Made by a program: the position numbers and the translations under genes. DNA of 64,000 nt from Devosia ureilytica. Its GTDB lineage: Bacteria > Pseudomonadota > Alphaproteobacteria > Rhizobiales > Devosiaceae. Under the pieces are notes generated by a model that saw only the letters and a list, made by a program, of their open reading frames with translations, did no database searches and was not told where the DNA came from. Shown here one piece after another: positions 37,146-46,488 of this stretch. The number at the start of each line of letters is the position of its first letter. Positions within the stretch are counted from its first letter, which is position 1. Location: contig NZ_JAMZCU010000005.1 in NCBI RefSeq assembly GCF_024273195.1, positions 293,137-357,136 of the forward strand, given 5' to 3'.

Positions 37146-38732
37146 GTGACCACCTTTGACAACACGCTCAATGCCGACGGAGCGCTGATCGTCGGTGCTG
37201 GCCTTGCGGGTCTGTTTACGGCCCTCAAGCTTGCGCCACGTCCGGTCACCGTGCTCTCGCCCAAACCGCTGGGCATGGGCGCCTCCTCTGCCTGGGCCCA
37301 GGGCGGGGTCGCGGCAGCCATTGGCGCGGGCGACAGCCCGCGTGCTCATGCCCAGGACACCGAAATGGCCGGCGCCGGCATTGTCGATCATGGCACCGCC
37401 GAGGGCGTCACTGCCGAAGCCGTCGCGCGCATCGAAGATCTCGCCCGCTGGGGGACGCCCTTTGATCGCGATGATTTCGGCAATTTCGAGCTGGGGCGAG
37501 AGGCCGCCCACTCGGCCAATCGTATCGTCAAGGTCGAGGGCGACCGGGCCGGTTGGGCGATCATGCAGGCCATCATCGCCCAGGTGCGCCGCACGCCCTC
37601 GATTCGCGTGGTCGAAGGCATCACCGCGCTGAGCCTGGCGCGCGACAATGGCCGCATCGTCGGCATCTACGGGCGCCGCCTGGGCGACCGCTATTCCGAA
37701 CCCATCTTCATCCGCGCCCGTGCCACCATATTGGCCGCCGGCGGTCTGGGCGGGCTCTATGCCGTCACCACCAATCCCCCGGGCGTGCGCGGTCATGCCA
37801 TGGGCATGGCGGCCCGCGCCGGCGCCATCATCGCCGATCCCGAATTCGTGCAGTTCCATCCCACTGCCATCGCCACTGGCGCCGATCCGGCGCCCCTTGC
37901 CACCGAGGCGCTGCGCGGCGAGGGGGCCATTCTGGTCAATGATCTTGGCGAGCGCTTCATGCCCGCCATCCATCCTGATGCCGAACTGGCGCCCCGCGAC
38001 ATCGTCGCCCGCGCCAATTTCCGCCAGATCCAGTCTGGCCGGCAGGTGTTTCTCGACACCCGTGCCGCACTGGGCGACACTATTCTCAACCGCTTTCCGA
38101 CCGTTTCCAGATATTGCCGCGAAGCCGGGATCGACCCGGTCAATGGCATGATCCCGGTGACGCCGGCTGCCCATTTCCACATGGGTGGCGTCAAGGTGGA
38201 CGAACGCGGCCGCTCCTCCCTGCCTGGTCTATGGGTTTGCGGCGAAGCCTCCTGCACCGGCCTCCACGGCGCCAATCGGCTCGCCTCCAATTCCCTGCTC
38301 GAAGCCGTGGTTTACGGCGCCCGCATCGCCGAAGACATTGGCGGCCTCGAGCCGCAGCGCGATCTTGCCCCGTTCAAGGGCATTGAATGGAACGAGGCCG
38401 AAGGCAACCAGGCCGAGACCGTGTTGCGCAATACCGTTGCCGTACAGGACCTGCGCCGGGTCATGAGTGATCTGGTCGGGGTCGAACGCGATGCTCAAGG
38501 GTTGAGGGAAGCGCTCCGGCGCATCGCTCATCTCGAAGTCTCCGCCGAGCAGGTCACCAGCGCCTATCTCAACATGACCACATCGGCCACACTGGTCGCC
38601 GCCGCTGCCCTCAAGCGCAACGAAAGCCGCGGCGGCCATTTCCGCACCGACTTCCCCGAGCCCAGTGAGCGCTGGGAACATCACACCGAAATGACCCTGG
38701 ATGAAGCCCTCGCAATCCGCGCCGGGGCCTGA
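37146..38732 (+). CDS. nadB: L-aspartate oxidase
   Basis: This 528-residue FAD enzyme makes iminoaspartate, the first step of de novo NAD synthesis. The FAD site is ALIVGAGLAGLFTALKL, substrate and flavin contacts lie in MGASSAWAQGGVAAAIG, and EFVQFHPTAI, GRSSLPGLWVCGEASCTGLHGANRLASNSLLE in parts, are diagnostic of NadB versus fumarate reductase. The start is GTG at 37146 with GGAGG 6 bases upstream. nadA lies 16 kb away; nadC is not in the window. Confidence 0.95.
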   Translation: MTTFDNTLNADGALIVGAGLAGLFTALKLAPRPVTVLSPKPLGMGASSAWAQGGVAAAIGAGDSPRAHAQDTEMAGAGIVDHGTAEGVTAEAVARIEDLARWGTPFDRDDFGNFELGREAAHSANRIVKVEGDRAGWAIMQAIIAQVRRTPSIRVVEGITALSLARDNGRIVGIYGRRLGDRYSEPIFIRARATILAAGGLGGLYAVTTNPPGVRGHAMGMAARAGAIIADPEFVQFHPTAIATGADPAPLATEALRGEGAILVNDLGERFMPAIHPDAELAPRDIVARANFRQIQSGRQVFLDTRAALGDTILNRFPTVSRYCREAGIDPVNGMIPVTPAAHFHMGGVKVDERGRSSLPGLWVCGEASCTGLHGANRLASNSLLEAVVYGARIAEDIGGLEPQRDLAPFKGIEWNEAEGNQAETVLRNTVAVQDLRRVMSDLVGVERDAQGLREALRRIAHLEVSAEQVTSAYLNMTTSATLVAAAALKRNESRGGHFRTDFPEPSERWEHHTEMTLDEALAIRAGA

Positions 38733-39608
38733 TCACTCTGTTAGAAGATAAGTGGCCAGCGCCGTCAGGTCCTCATCGGTCCAGTGCGAGGTGGAATTGG
38801 TAATCACCTCGCCCATTGTGCCGCCCAATACATCGAAGCCGGGCGTGAACCCGTCCTTGAGCGTCTGCACCAGGGTTGCGACGTCGTAGCCTTCTTCCAT
38901 CAGGGCTGCGGCGGTGATGTCGGGCGCTCGTCCGCCCGTGCCGCCTGGCGAACCGGTCAGGGCCTTGTCCCACTCCAGGGCGCCAAGACCATTACGCGGC
39001 GTATGGCAGGCGACACAATGGGCGGGCCCGAAGGCCAGGTATTTTCCGCGATTATACGTGTCCGACTGTCCCACTTCGGGCACGAACCGCTCCGGCGTAA
39101 AGAACAGGGTCTGCCAGCCGGCCATGGCGAGGCGAATGTTGAACGGGAAAGGGATCTGGCTCTCGGCCGCCGGCGCGCTGACCGGCTCGGTCGCCATCAG
39201 CGCTGCATAGAGATCGACAATCTCCTGGTCGCTCATCAGCGTATAATTTTCGTAGGGGAAGGCCGGATAAAGGTGTCCCTCGGGACCCATGCCATTGCTC
39301 ATGGCGTCGGAAAATTGCTGCACCGTCCAGGCCCCGATCCCGGCAACCCGATCCGAGGTGATATTGGGCGGCACAAAGGTACCAAAGGGCGTGGCCAGAC
39401 CGGCGCCACCCGAAAGTTCCGCACGACCGCTCTGGGTATCGGTGTGGCAGGCGACGCATCCGCCCAAGCGAATGAGATCATTCCCCCGCGCGACATCGCC
39501 GACCAGGGTCAGGTCACGCTCTGGCCCTGTGACAGGCCTCAAAAAGAAAACCGCTGCGGCGGCGCCGATCACCGTCAGAGCCGCCAGGGCCCACCAGCTC
39601 TTCTTCAT
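38733..39608 (-). CDS. Membrane-anchored diheme cytochrome c
   Basis: A 291-residue protein with one N-terminal transmembrane anchor (WWALAALTVIGAAAAVFFL) and two haem sites, both CVACHT (about residues 51 and 203). Each belongs to a cytochrome c domain resembling subunits of membrane alcohol or aldehyde dehydrogenases (ITSDRVAGIGAWTVQQFSDA; YLAFGPAHCVACHTPRNGLG). It acts in periplasmic electron transfer. It is the last gene of a cluster with a thioredoxin-like protein and a CcdA homologue, which could serve haem attachment to it. Its stop directly abuts the nadB stop. Confidence 0.9.
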   Translation of the reverse strand: MKKSWWALAALTVIGAAAAVFFLRPVTGPERDLTLVGDVARGNDLIRLGGCVACHTDTQSGRAELSGGAGLATPFGTFVPPNITSDRVAGIGAWTVQQFSDAMSNGMGPEGHLYPAFPYENYTLMSDQEIVDLYAALMATEPVSAPAAESQIPFPFNIRLAMAGWQTLFFTPERFVPEVGQSDTYNRGKYLAFGPAHCVACHTPRNGLGALEWDKALTGSPGGTGGRAPDITAAALMEEGYDVATLVQTLKDGFTPGFDVLGGTMGEVITNSTSHWTDEDLTALATYLLTE

Positions 39609-39677
39609 GCCACCCCCGCATCTGCCTGATTGCCCGACCAGACCAGATGTCATCGCGCGGCGCAATCACCCGCCAAA

Positions 39678-40088
39678 TCAAGAGCTTGCGAGGTCAAGCA
39701 ATTCAGCAATTCTATCCTTGCCGGTTTCTGCCACCAGGCGCCCCAGTTCCGTTGTGCCGCGCATCAGCACCAGCGTCGAGCGCCGGGGAATAGTCATGTT
39801 CCGCGCCAGCTCGCCATTTCCATAAGTGTCCCAATCGACCCGCAGGATCGGAATGGCGCGATAGGCGGCGTTCTCGGCCTGAAGCGCGTCCAGCACCCGC
39901 TGCTGGGCAGCGCAGGTTACGCACCAGGTGGCATAAAAATCGATCAGATACGGCGTCCCGCTCTGCGTCAGGCTCTCAAGCTCGGGGCCGGTATAGTCGA
40001 TGACCTCCAGGCCGAGGCTTGGGCCGGCAAAAAGCCCCAGGGCGCTGATGCCCGCAAGACCGGCCAGCAGATGACGTCGGGGGATCAT
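39678..40088 (-). CDS. Periplasmic thioredoxin-like protein (DsbD gamma-domain type)
   Basis: A 136-residue protein with a twin-arginine-like signal (MIPRRHLLAGLAGISALGLF) and a thioredoxin fold with active site WCVTC in YLIDFYATWCVTCAAQQRVL. This resembles the C-terminal domain of DsbD (ADWCVxCK) more than TlpA. It lies 12 bases downstream of the ccdA-like gene, so the two probably act as a split DsbD, passing electrons to periplasmic disulfides or apocytochromes. Confidence 0.86.
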   Translation of the reverse strand: MIPRRHLLAGLAGISALGLFAGPSLGLEVIDYTGPELESLTQSGTPYLIDFYATWCVTCAAQQRVLDALQAENAAYRAIPILRVDWDTYGNGELARNMTIPRRSTLVLMRGTTELGRLVAETGKDRIAELLDLASS

Positions 40089-40100
40089 GGATGGTTTCTC

Positions 40101-40817
40101 CTAAAGACTGACGGAAAGATCGACGAGCCAGGTCGGCAGGGCGCCAAGGGCCCAGGCTTCAAGCTGGCGATCGATGCGGAAGACAATGGCGATCCCCACC
40201 GCAACAAGGCCAAGGCCCAGTACAGTCTTGGCATGCGGCGCGAGTCTCATCAGCAAGGCCCTGCGCCCCGAGAGCGCTGCACGCGTGCCATAGGCCAGCC
40301 CCAGCACGACGCTCGCCGCGCCCAGCGCGAAAAAGCTCATGACCAGCCCGGCGTAAAACAGGTCCTCGCCCTGCGCGGCCAGCCCGATGGCGCCACCCAG
40401 GGTTGGCCCGATGCAGGGCGACCAGGCCAGGCCCAGGAGCGCCCCGGCTGCCGCCTCGCCCCACAGCCCCCGGCCCTCGACCTGTCCCAGCAGTCGCGTG
40501 CTGCCGCTGGCCGTTGCCCCGGCCAGCCGCGAGAACCGCGCCTGTAGCGGTGGGGTCAGCATAATAAGGCCAAAGCCCAACATCGCCCATCCGGCGCCCA
40601 GCGTAATGGCGTCCTGCGGCAATCCCAGTGCCCGGGTCAGCGCAAAGGCCCCGAGCCCCGCCAGCGTAAAGCTGATCGCCATCCCCCCGGCCATGGCCAG
40701 CGGCGCCAAACGGTGTCGCGCCAGCGCACTGGCGCCGATCAGCGGCAAAAGCGGCAACACGCAGGGATTGATCAGCGTCAACAGACCGGCAGCAAAGGCC
40801 AGCGCCAGATCAAGCAA
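40101..40817 (-). CDS. CcdA/DsbD-type membrane electron carrier
   Basis: This 238-residue protein has six or so transmembrane helices. The two reactive cysteines sit in INPCVLPLLPLIGASAL and WSPCIGPTLGGAIGLAA, the internal pseudo-repeat typical of CcdA and the DsbD beta domain. It moves electrons from cytosolic thioredoxin to the periplasm. The start is TTG at 40817 with GGGAGG 5 bases upstream. It is first in the cluster with the thioredoxin-like and diheme cytochrome genes. Confidence 0.9.
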   Translation of the reverse strand: MLDLALAFAAGLLTLINPCVLPLLPLIGASALARHRLAPLAMAGGMAISFTLAGLGAFALTRALGLPQDAITLGAGWAMLGFGLIMLTPPLQARFSRLAGATASGSTRLLGQVEGRGLWGEAAAGALLGLAWSPCIGPTLGGAIGLAAQGEDLFYAGLVMSFFALGAASVVLGLAYGTRAALSGRRALLMRLAPHAKTVLGLGLVAVGIAIVFRIDRQLEAWALGALPTWLVDLSVSL

Positions 40818-40902
40818 ATCCGCCTCCCGAAAATATGCGTTCCATTGCCATACGGCAAAACGCGCTCTTCGGTTACAGCGCGGGGTTCAATTGGGTGTGA
40901 AT

Positions 40903-41847
40903 TCAGCCGGCCAGCACGGCGTCAACTTCGGCGCGGCTGGGAGGCTGGCAACCCTTCCGGCCGCAATTGATGCCCGCAACGACGGCTCCAAAGGCCAGCA
41001 TGTCCTTGAGCTGGCTTTCGTCCAATCCAGCAAGCCCACCAACCTTGAGTGCGCCGGCCTCGCCCAGCCAGGTGAGAATGCCGGCCATCAGGCTGTCGCC
41101 TGCACCCACCGTGTCACCAAATACCGGCGGCGAAAAAATCGGCGCCTGCGCAGTGGCGCTGCGCGAAAACGCCCGGCTGCCCTCTTCGCCCAGTGTCACC
41201 ACAACCAGTTCGCAATTGGGCCGCGCCAGCAGTTCTGCGGCATGGTCTTGGATGCTCATCCCCGGCCGCAGCCATTCGTGGTCCTCTTCGGAAAGCTTGA
41301 CCAGATGCGCCAGATCGAGAAAGCCCGACAGCCGCGCGCGATAGCCGGCCTCGTCGTCCACCAGCTTGTCGCGGACATTGATGTCGAACGATAGCGTCGC
41401 GCCGCGCTGGGCTGCCGCCTTGACCACGTCGGTCCAGATCGCTGCATCCTCGGCCAGGATCGGGCAAAAGCCGCCAATCTGATAGAGCTCGACCGTCTCG
41501 GGCAATGCCGCCATCAGGCTCTCTCGGGTAAAGGCCCGGTCGGCGCCCCGCTCGAATATATAGCTCGCCTGCATCTTGGCGTTGAAGCTGACGATGGCCT
41601 TGGTGGTGGGCGCAGCGACACGCTCGTCGAGCAATACGGCGACCCCGGCGTCGGCCAGGGGCCTGAGCAGCAGGTCGCCATATTCATCCTGGCTGATTGG
41701 ACACAAGAATCCGGTGGGGTTTCCAAGCCGTGACAGGGCAATGGCACAATTGAACGGCGAGCCACCCGCATGGGCCACGCGCTCCGCTCCCGGCGCTGCC
41801 GAGACCGGCACCAGATCAATAAGGCTCTCCCCCCCGACAACAAACAT
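40903..41847 (-). CDS. PfkB-family carbohydrate kinase (fructokinase-like)
   Basis: A 314-residue ribokinase-fold sugar kinase. The N-terminal signature is FVVGGESLIDLVP with HAGGSPFNCAIALSRLG, and the C-terminal one is FGDTVGAGDSLMAGIL with the catalytic Asp. GGGAG lies 6 bases before ATG 41847. Fructokinase or a 2-keto-3-deoxy-sugar kinase are the usual activities. It is divergent from the TRAP permease genes, with two tandem palindromes in front, so the TRAP may import its substrate or a precursor (inference). Confidence 0.9.
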   Translation of the reverse strand: MFVVGGESLIDLVPVSAAPGAERVAHAGGSPFNCAIALSRLGNPTGFLCPISQDEYGDLLLRPLADAGVAVLLDERVAAPTTKAIVSFNAKMQASYIFERGADRAFTRESLMAALPETVELYQIGGFCPILAEDAAIWTDVVKAAAQRGATLSFDINVRDKLVDDEAGYRARLSGFLDLAHLVKLSEEDHEWLRPGMSIQDHAAELLARPNCELVVVTLGEEGSRAFSRSATAQAPIFSPPVFGDTVGAGDSLMAGILTWLGEAGALKVGGLAGLDESQLKDMLAFGAVVAGINCGRKGCQPPSRAEVDAVLAG

Positions 41848-41881
41848 GCCCAACTCCCTTTGCCTCATGTTTGCCGGTGCA

Positions 41882-41915
41882 TACCACTTTGGTATCAGAA
41901 GTCACCACTTTGGTG
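41882..41915. promoter_or_regulatory. Two tandem operators TACCACTTTGGTA / CACCACTTTGGTG
   Basis: Two 13-base inverted repeats (41882-41894 and 41903-41915) share the core ACCA-CTT-TGGT and have compensating outer bases (T/A and C/G). Their centres are 21 bases apart, two helical turns, which suits cooperative binding by a dimeric repressor. They lie 35 bases before the kinase start. No regulator gene is adjacent. Confidence 0.7.
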
Positions 41916-42109
41916 CGGCAAAGGCCCGCTTTTCCGCCGTATCAAGTTGACCCACCGAACGGATAATGCTCAATCGGTTCATCGAAAAGGCGCGTCAAAG
42001 CGCCGACGATGGAGCACTTCGGGAAAACGGTTGCTGGTTTGGTCGTCAGACCTGACCGGGGATCGGAAGCGCAACAACGGGAAAGAGTCTGGAAACGGGG
42101 GAGGCGCAG

Positions 42110-42688
42110 ATGCAGGCGCTCGCTGTGCTGGTCCGGTTGATCAGCGCTATCAACTGGCTGGTCGGTCAGGTTCTCAGCTGGCTGGCACTGGCCTGTGTGC
42201 TGGTCTGCTTCACCGTGGTGGTGCAGCGCTATGCGTTCAGCACCTCGACCCTGTGGATGCAGGATCTTTATGTGTGGCTGGGCGGCGCCATGTTCACCGG
42301 CGTTGCCGGCTTTGCCCTGATGCGCAACGACCATGTGCGCGTCGATGTGTTCTACCGTCCCGCCAGCGTACGCCGCAAAGCCATCTCCGACCTGATCGGC
42401 GTTTTCCTCTTCCTGCTGCCCTTCGTCTATGTGGTCTGGACCTATGCCTTTACGGCGGTAGCCCGCTCTTGGGGCTATCACGAGGGCTCGGCCAATATCG
42501 GCGGCATGCCGGGCCTGTTCATCCTCAAGAGCTTCATTCTGCTGTTCGCAGTGCTCGTCGGCCTGCAGGGTCTTGCCATGGCGGCTCGTTCCATTCTGGT
42601 GCTGGCCGGCAAGGAAGATCTCCTGCCCGCGCACCTGCGCTATGAAAACCCCGACGACAACGATCATCCTGCCGGAGAGATTGCCTGA
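42110..42688 (+). CDS. TRAP transporter small permease (DctQ)
   Basis: A 192-residue membrane protein with four transmembrane helices (for example VLSWLALACVLVCFTVVVQR and DLIGVFLFLLPFVYVVW). LWMQDLYVWLGGAMFTGVAG and NDHVRVDVFY are typical of the mannitol/chloroaromatic/2-oxoacid branch of DctQ. GGGGGAGG precedes ATG 42110. It is fused by a one-base overlap to the large permease. No binding-protein gene is adjacent; one lies at 48374 on the other strand. Confidence 0.9.
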   Translation: MQALAVLVRLISAINWLVGQVLSWLALACVLVCFTVVVQRYAFSTSTLWMQDLYVWLGGAMFTGVAGFALMRNDHVRVDVFYRPASVRRKAISDLIGVFLFLLPFVYVVWTYAFTAVARSWGYHEGSANIGGMPGLFILKSFILLFAVLVGLQGLAMAARSILVLAGKEDLLPAHLRYENPDDNDHPAGEIA

Positions 42689-44076
42689 TGGATCCCGTAC
42701 TTCTTGGCGAGATCCTCTCCGCCGTCATGTTCTTTGGCGTCATCGGCGTGCTCATGCTGGGCTTTCCGGTGGCCTTTTCGCTTGCCGGCACGGCGTTGAT
42801 CTTCGGTCTCATCGGCTGGTGGCTGGGCGTCTATGATCCCTCCAACTACGGCTCGCTCGCCGGGCGCTATATTGGCCTGATGACCAATGAAGTGCTGGTC
42901 GCCGTACCGCTTTTCATCTTCATGGGCGTCATTCTTGAGCGCAGCGGCATTGCCGAGCAATTGCTGCTCACCATGGGCAAGCTCTTCGGCAATCTGCGCG
43001 GAGGCCTGGCGCTGTCGGTGATCGTGGTGGGAGCGCTCCTTGCGGCCTCCACCGGCGTCGTCGGCGCCACCGTGGTCACCATGGGCCTGATTTCTTTGCC
43101 CGCCATGCTGCGCGCCGGCTACGATCCCAAGCTCGCCACCGGCGTCATCGCGGCCTCCGGCACCCTGGGCCAGATCATTCCACCCTCGACCGTCCTCATT
43201 TTCATGGGCGACATGCTGGCCGGCATCAATGCCCAGGTACAGATGGAGAAGGGCAATTTCGCGCCCGAGCCTGTCTCGGTCGGCGCGCTCTTTGCCGGCG
43301 CCATTCTGCCCGGGCTGCTGCTGGTCGCCCTCTACGCCATCTTCATCATTTTCAAAGCGATCACCGACCCTGAATCGGCCCCCGCCACGCCGGTACCGGA
43401 GGCCGAGAAGGCCGGTCTGCTGCGCGAGGTTTTTGTCGCTCTGGTACCGCCGCTCTTGCTGATCATGGCCGTGCTCGGCTCGATCCTGGGCGGCGTCGCC
43501 ACGCCCACCGAGGCCGCCTCGGTCGGGTCGGTCGGCGCCATGCTGCTGGCCGTGCTGCGCCGCCGCATCAACTTCTCGATCCTGCGTCAGGCCGTCATTT
43601 CCACCGCCACCATCACCTCGATGGTCTTCATCATCCTTTTTGGCGCGGCGGTGTTTTCCATCGTCTTCCGCATGATGGGCGGCGACAATCTGGTGCATGA
43701 ATTCCTCTCCGCCATGCCGGGCGGCGCCATGGGGGCCATGGTCATCGTCATGCTGATCATGTTCCTCCTCGGCTTCATCCTCGACACCTTTGAGATCATC
43801 TTCATCGTCATCCCGATCACCGCCCCGGTGCTCCTGGCGCTCAATGTCGATCCGATCTGGCTCGGTGTCATGGTGGGCGTGAACCTGCAAACCAGCTTCC
43901 TCACCCCGCCCTTCGGCTTCGCCCTCTTCTACCTGCGCGGCGTGGCACCCAATTCGGTCTCCACGGGCTCGATCTACCGCGGCGCCGTCCCCTTCGTGAT
44001 CCTGCAGCTGATTGGCATCGGCATTCTCTTTGTCTTCCCGCAGCTGATCACCTGGCTGCCTGACTTGCTGTACTAG
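42688..44076 (+). CDS. TRAP transporter large permease (DctM)
   Basis: This 462-residue protein has about 12 hydrophobic segments. GYDPKLATGVIAASGTLGQI, IIPPSTVLIFMGDM and NLQTSFLTPPFGFALFYLRG are DctM signatures, forming the ion-coupled channel. It is translated with DctQ (TGATG). A long insertion or helix region near residues 180-230 (including VPEAEKAGLLRE) fits the larger members transporting 2-oxoacids or related organic acids. The substrate is not certain. Confidence 0.93.
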   Translation: MDPVLLGEILSAVMFFGVIGVLMLGFPVAFSLAGTALIFGLIGWWLGVYDPSNYGSLAGRYIGLMTNEVLVAVPLFIFMGVILERSGIAEQLLLTMGKLFGNLRGGLALSVIVVGALLAASTGVVGATVVTMGLISLPAMLRAGYDPKLATGVIAASGTLGQIIPPSTVLIFMGDMLAGINAQVQMEKGNFAPEPVSVGALFAGAILPGLLLVALYAIFIIFKAITDPESAPATPVPEAEKAGLLREVFVALVPPLLLIMAVLGSILGGVATPTEAASVGSVGAMLLAVLRRRINFSILRQAVISTATITSMVFIILFGAAVFSIVFRMMGGDNLVHEFLSAMPGGAMGAMVIVMLIMFLLGFILDTFEIIFIVIPITAPVLLALNVDPIWLGVMVGVNLQTSFLTPPFGFALFYLRGVAPNSVSTGSIYRGAVPFVILQLIGIGILFVFPQLITWLPDLLY

Positions 44077-44128
44077 GAACCGCGCGCAAGGCTGCGCTCA
44101 GGGGAGCGCGCAGCGCTGAAATGAACGA

Positions 44129-44154
44129 GGGCCGGATGGAAAACCGTCCGGCCC
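44129..44154 (+). terminator. Hairpin after the TRAP permease operon
   Basis: GGGCCGGA (44129-44136) and TCCGGCCC (44147-44154) form an 8-base-pair stem with a 10-base loop, followed by TCGGCCTTTG. The T tract is poor, so termination is likely but not certain. Confidence 0.6.
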
Positions 44155-44262
44155 TCGGCCTTTGAAATAGGCGCAATTGCCGTAAAACTGCGCGGGGACC
44201 ATTAACCAGGCTCACAGAGCACTTCTTAAGTTCCGCTCGGGCACAATAGGCCAAAGACAGTA

Positions 44263-46476
44263 TTGGCTGGTTGCCCCGTGTTTCAGAAATCGTTCTCACG
44301 CCGCCTCAGATCGCTCATCCTGCTGACGACAGTCGTGTTCGTTGCGCTGGTTTTTGCGGTCAGTTTCTGGGCTGCAGGTCGAATTGACGAGAATGCACTG
44401 CAACGCCAGGCCCATTTGCTCGCGGCCGGGCTGGAGGAAATCGAAGAACGCATTCCCATTGAACAGGATTCGTCCGCCATCTGGGACGACGCAGTCCTCA
44501 ACCTGCGCGAAAACAACGATGCCTGGCTTGCCGAGAACCTTGCCGAATGGGTGAGTGAGTACTTTGCCCACGACCGGGTCTATATCCTGGGGCCGAACGA
44601 TGAACCGATGCGGGCCGTGCGCTATGGGACAAAACAGCCCTTGTCCGCCTTCGAGTTTGACCGCGCTGCCGTTGCCCCGCTGGTCGAAGAACTGCGTGCC
44701 GAAATGCAGGCGGCCTCTATCGGCCTAACCGAGTCAACGCCGGCCATCACCGGTCTGGGAATCCTGGACCGCGTGCCGCTTTCCGATGGCTCGGTTGCCA
44801 TCGTCAGCATCCGCCCCGTGGTTCCCGGCGACGCCACGGCGGTGCCGCAGGCTCCGGGCACCGAATTCCTGCATGTTTCCATCAAGCAGATCGATCAGAG
44901 CGTAACCGACGCAATCGCGGAGCATTTCGGCATCGACAATGTTTATTTCGAGACCGCGCCGATCCTGGGCCCCGACCAGGCCAGCATCCCGGTTTTGAAC
45001 TCTGCGGGCAGCAAGGTCGGCGAATTGGTTTGGACCCCCTTCCGGCCTGCCTTGCAGATGCTGGTTGAAACGCTGCCGGTCATGGTCCTGACCGCCGTAT
45101 TTATCGTGATTGCATTGACCCTGCTGCTGTTCCGCCTGCAGCGGACCGCGGCACGACTGGAATTGAGCGAAGCCGAGGCCCTCTACCTCGCCTACCATGA
45201 CCCGCTCTCGCGCATTCCCAATCGCGCCTTGTTCGAGGACCGGCTCGAACGCGCCATCGCCGAACATCGCAAGTCCGGTATCAAACTGGCCTTGCACATG
45301 ATCGATCTTGATCGTTTCAAGACCATCAACGACACGCTCGGCCACCCCTCGGGCGACGAACTCATCCGAACAGTCGCCATGCGCCTGTCCAGCCTGATTT
45401 CGGAAGCCGACACCGTGGCCCGGCTGGGTGGCGACGAGTTTGCCATCATCCAGGTCAATGTGACCCGCATCGAGGATTCGTTGCATCTTGGCGATCTGAT
45501 TCTGGAAGAACTGAGCCGCCCCTTTGACCTTCATGGGCATGAAGTCTCCATCAGTGCCAGCGTAGGCATTGTTTGCTGCGGCGAGCTCAAGGACGACGCA
45601 GCCGACCTGGTGCGCAAGGCCGACATCGCGCTCTACGAGGCCAAGGCCAGCGGCCGCAACCGGGTCGAAGTCTTTGCCGGAGAGCTCGATCAGATCGTGC
45701 GGGAACGGCGGAGCATCGAGATTGATCTGCGGACCGCGCTGCACGATGGCACCGGCCTGAACCTGGTCTACCAGCCGATCTTTTCCAGCCAATCGGCACG
45801 GATCCTGGGCGCCGAGGCACTGGTGCGTTGGGATCATCCCACCAAGGGCAGATTGTCGCCCGACGTCTTCATCAACATCGCCGAGGAGCGCGGCCTGATC
45901 GACAATCTGGGACTTTGGGTGCTGCGCGAGGCCATCGGCTTTGTTAAGCACTCCACCCTGCCCTGGGTCGCGGTCAATGTCTCGCCCGTGCAGTTCCGCG
46001 ATCCGCGCTTTGCCGATGAAGTGTTCGCCCTGCTCAAGGACCTGGCCGTCACCCCTGAGCGTCTTGAACTCGAAATTACCGAGGGACTGCTGCTGCAGAA
46101 CTCGCAAAGCGTGCAACACACGCTCCGGCGGCTGCGTCAGCATGGCATCCGCGTCGCCCTGGATGACTTTGGGACCGGCTATTCCTCGATCAGCTATTTG
46201 CGCACCTACGGCGTGGACAAGCTCAAGATCGATCAATCCTTCGTGGCGCAGATGGGCATCGATATGGAAGTCGACAGCATAGTGCGCTCGATCATCGATC
46301 TGGCCCGGGCGATGCGCATGAAGGTGACCGCCGAGGGCGTCGAAACCGAGCAGCAGCGAACGGCACTGACGGACCTCGCCTGCGATCAGCTCCAGGGCTA
46401 TCTTCTGTCCCGCCCTGTCACCGCCGACAGGCTTGAGGAATTGATCGAGGAAGCGGACTGGGCCAAGGCGGGCTGA
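44263..46476 (+). CDS. Membrane GGDEF-EAL cyclic-di-GMP signalling protein with CHASE4-like sensor
   Basis: A 737-residue protein. A transmembrane helix near residue 20 precedes a periplasmic sensor (about 40-265, with IEQDSSAIWDDAVLNL, CHASE4-like), then a second transmembrane helix. The GGDEF domain has an intact active site (ARLGGDEFAI) but no RxxD inhibitory site (ISEAD instead). The EAL domain has EALVRW, DDFGTGYSSISYL and KIDQSF, so phosphodiesterase activity is likely and both activities are possible. The start is uncertain: TTG at 44263 or GTG at 44278, without a clear Shine-Dalgarno. Confidence 0.92.
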   Translation: MAGCPVFQKSFSRRLRSLILLTTVVFVALVFAVSFWAAGRIDENALQRQAHLLAAGLEEIEERIPIEQDSSAIWDDAVLNLRENNDAWLAENLAEWVSEYFAHDRVYILGPNDEPMRAVRYGTKQPLSAFEFDRAAVAPLVEELRAEMQAASIGLTESTPAITGLGILDRVPLSDGSVAIVSIRPVVPGDATAVPQAPGTEFLHVSIKQIDQSVTDAIAEHFGIDNVYFETAPILGPDQASIPVLNSAGSKVGELVWTPFRPALQMLVETLPVMVLTAVFIVIALTLLLFRLQRTAARLELSEAEALYLAYHDPLSRIPNRALFEDRLERAIAEHRKSGIKLALHMIDLDRFKTINDTLGHPSGDELIRTVAMRLSSLISEADTVARLGGDEFAIIQVNVTRIEDSLHLGDLILEELSRPFDLHGHEVSISASVGIVCCGELKDDAADLVRKADIALYEAKASGRNRVEVFAGELDQIVRERRSIEIDLRTALHDGTGLNLVYQPIFSSQSARILGAEALVRWDHPTKGRLSPDVFINIAEERGLIDNLGLWVLREAIGFVKHSTLPWVAVNVSPVQFRDPRFADEVFALLKDLAVTPERLELEITEGLLLQNSQSVQHTLRRLRQHGIRVALDDFGTGYSSISYLRTYGVDKLKIDQSFVAQMGIDMEVDSIVRSIIDLARAMRMKVTAEGVETEQQRTALTDLACDQLQGYLLSRPVTADRLEELIEEADWAKAG

Positions 46477-46488
46477 TCGGCCCGCTGC

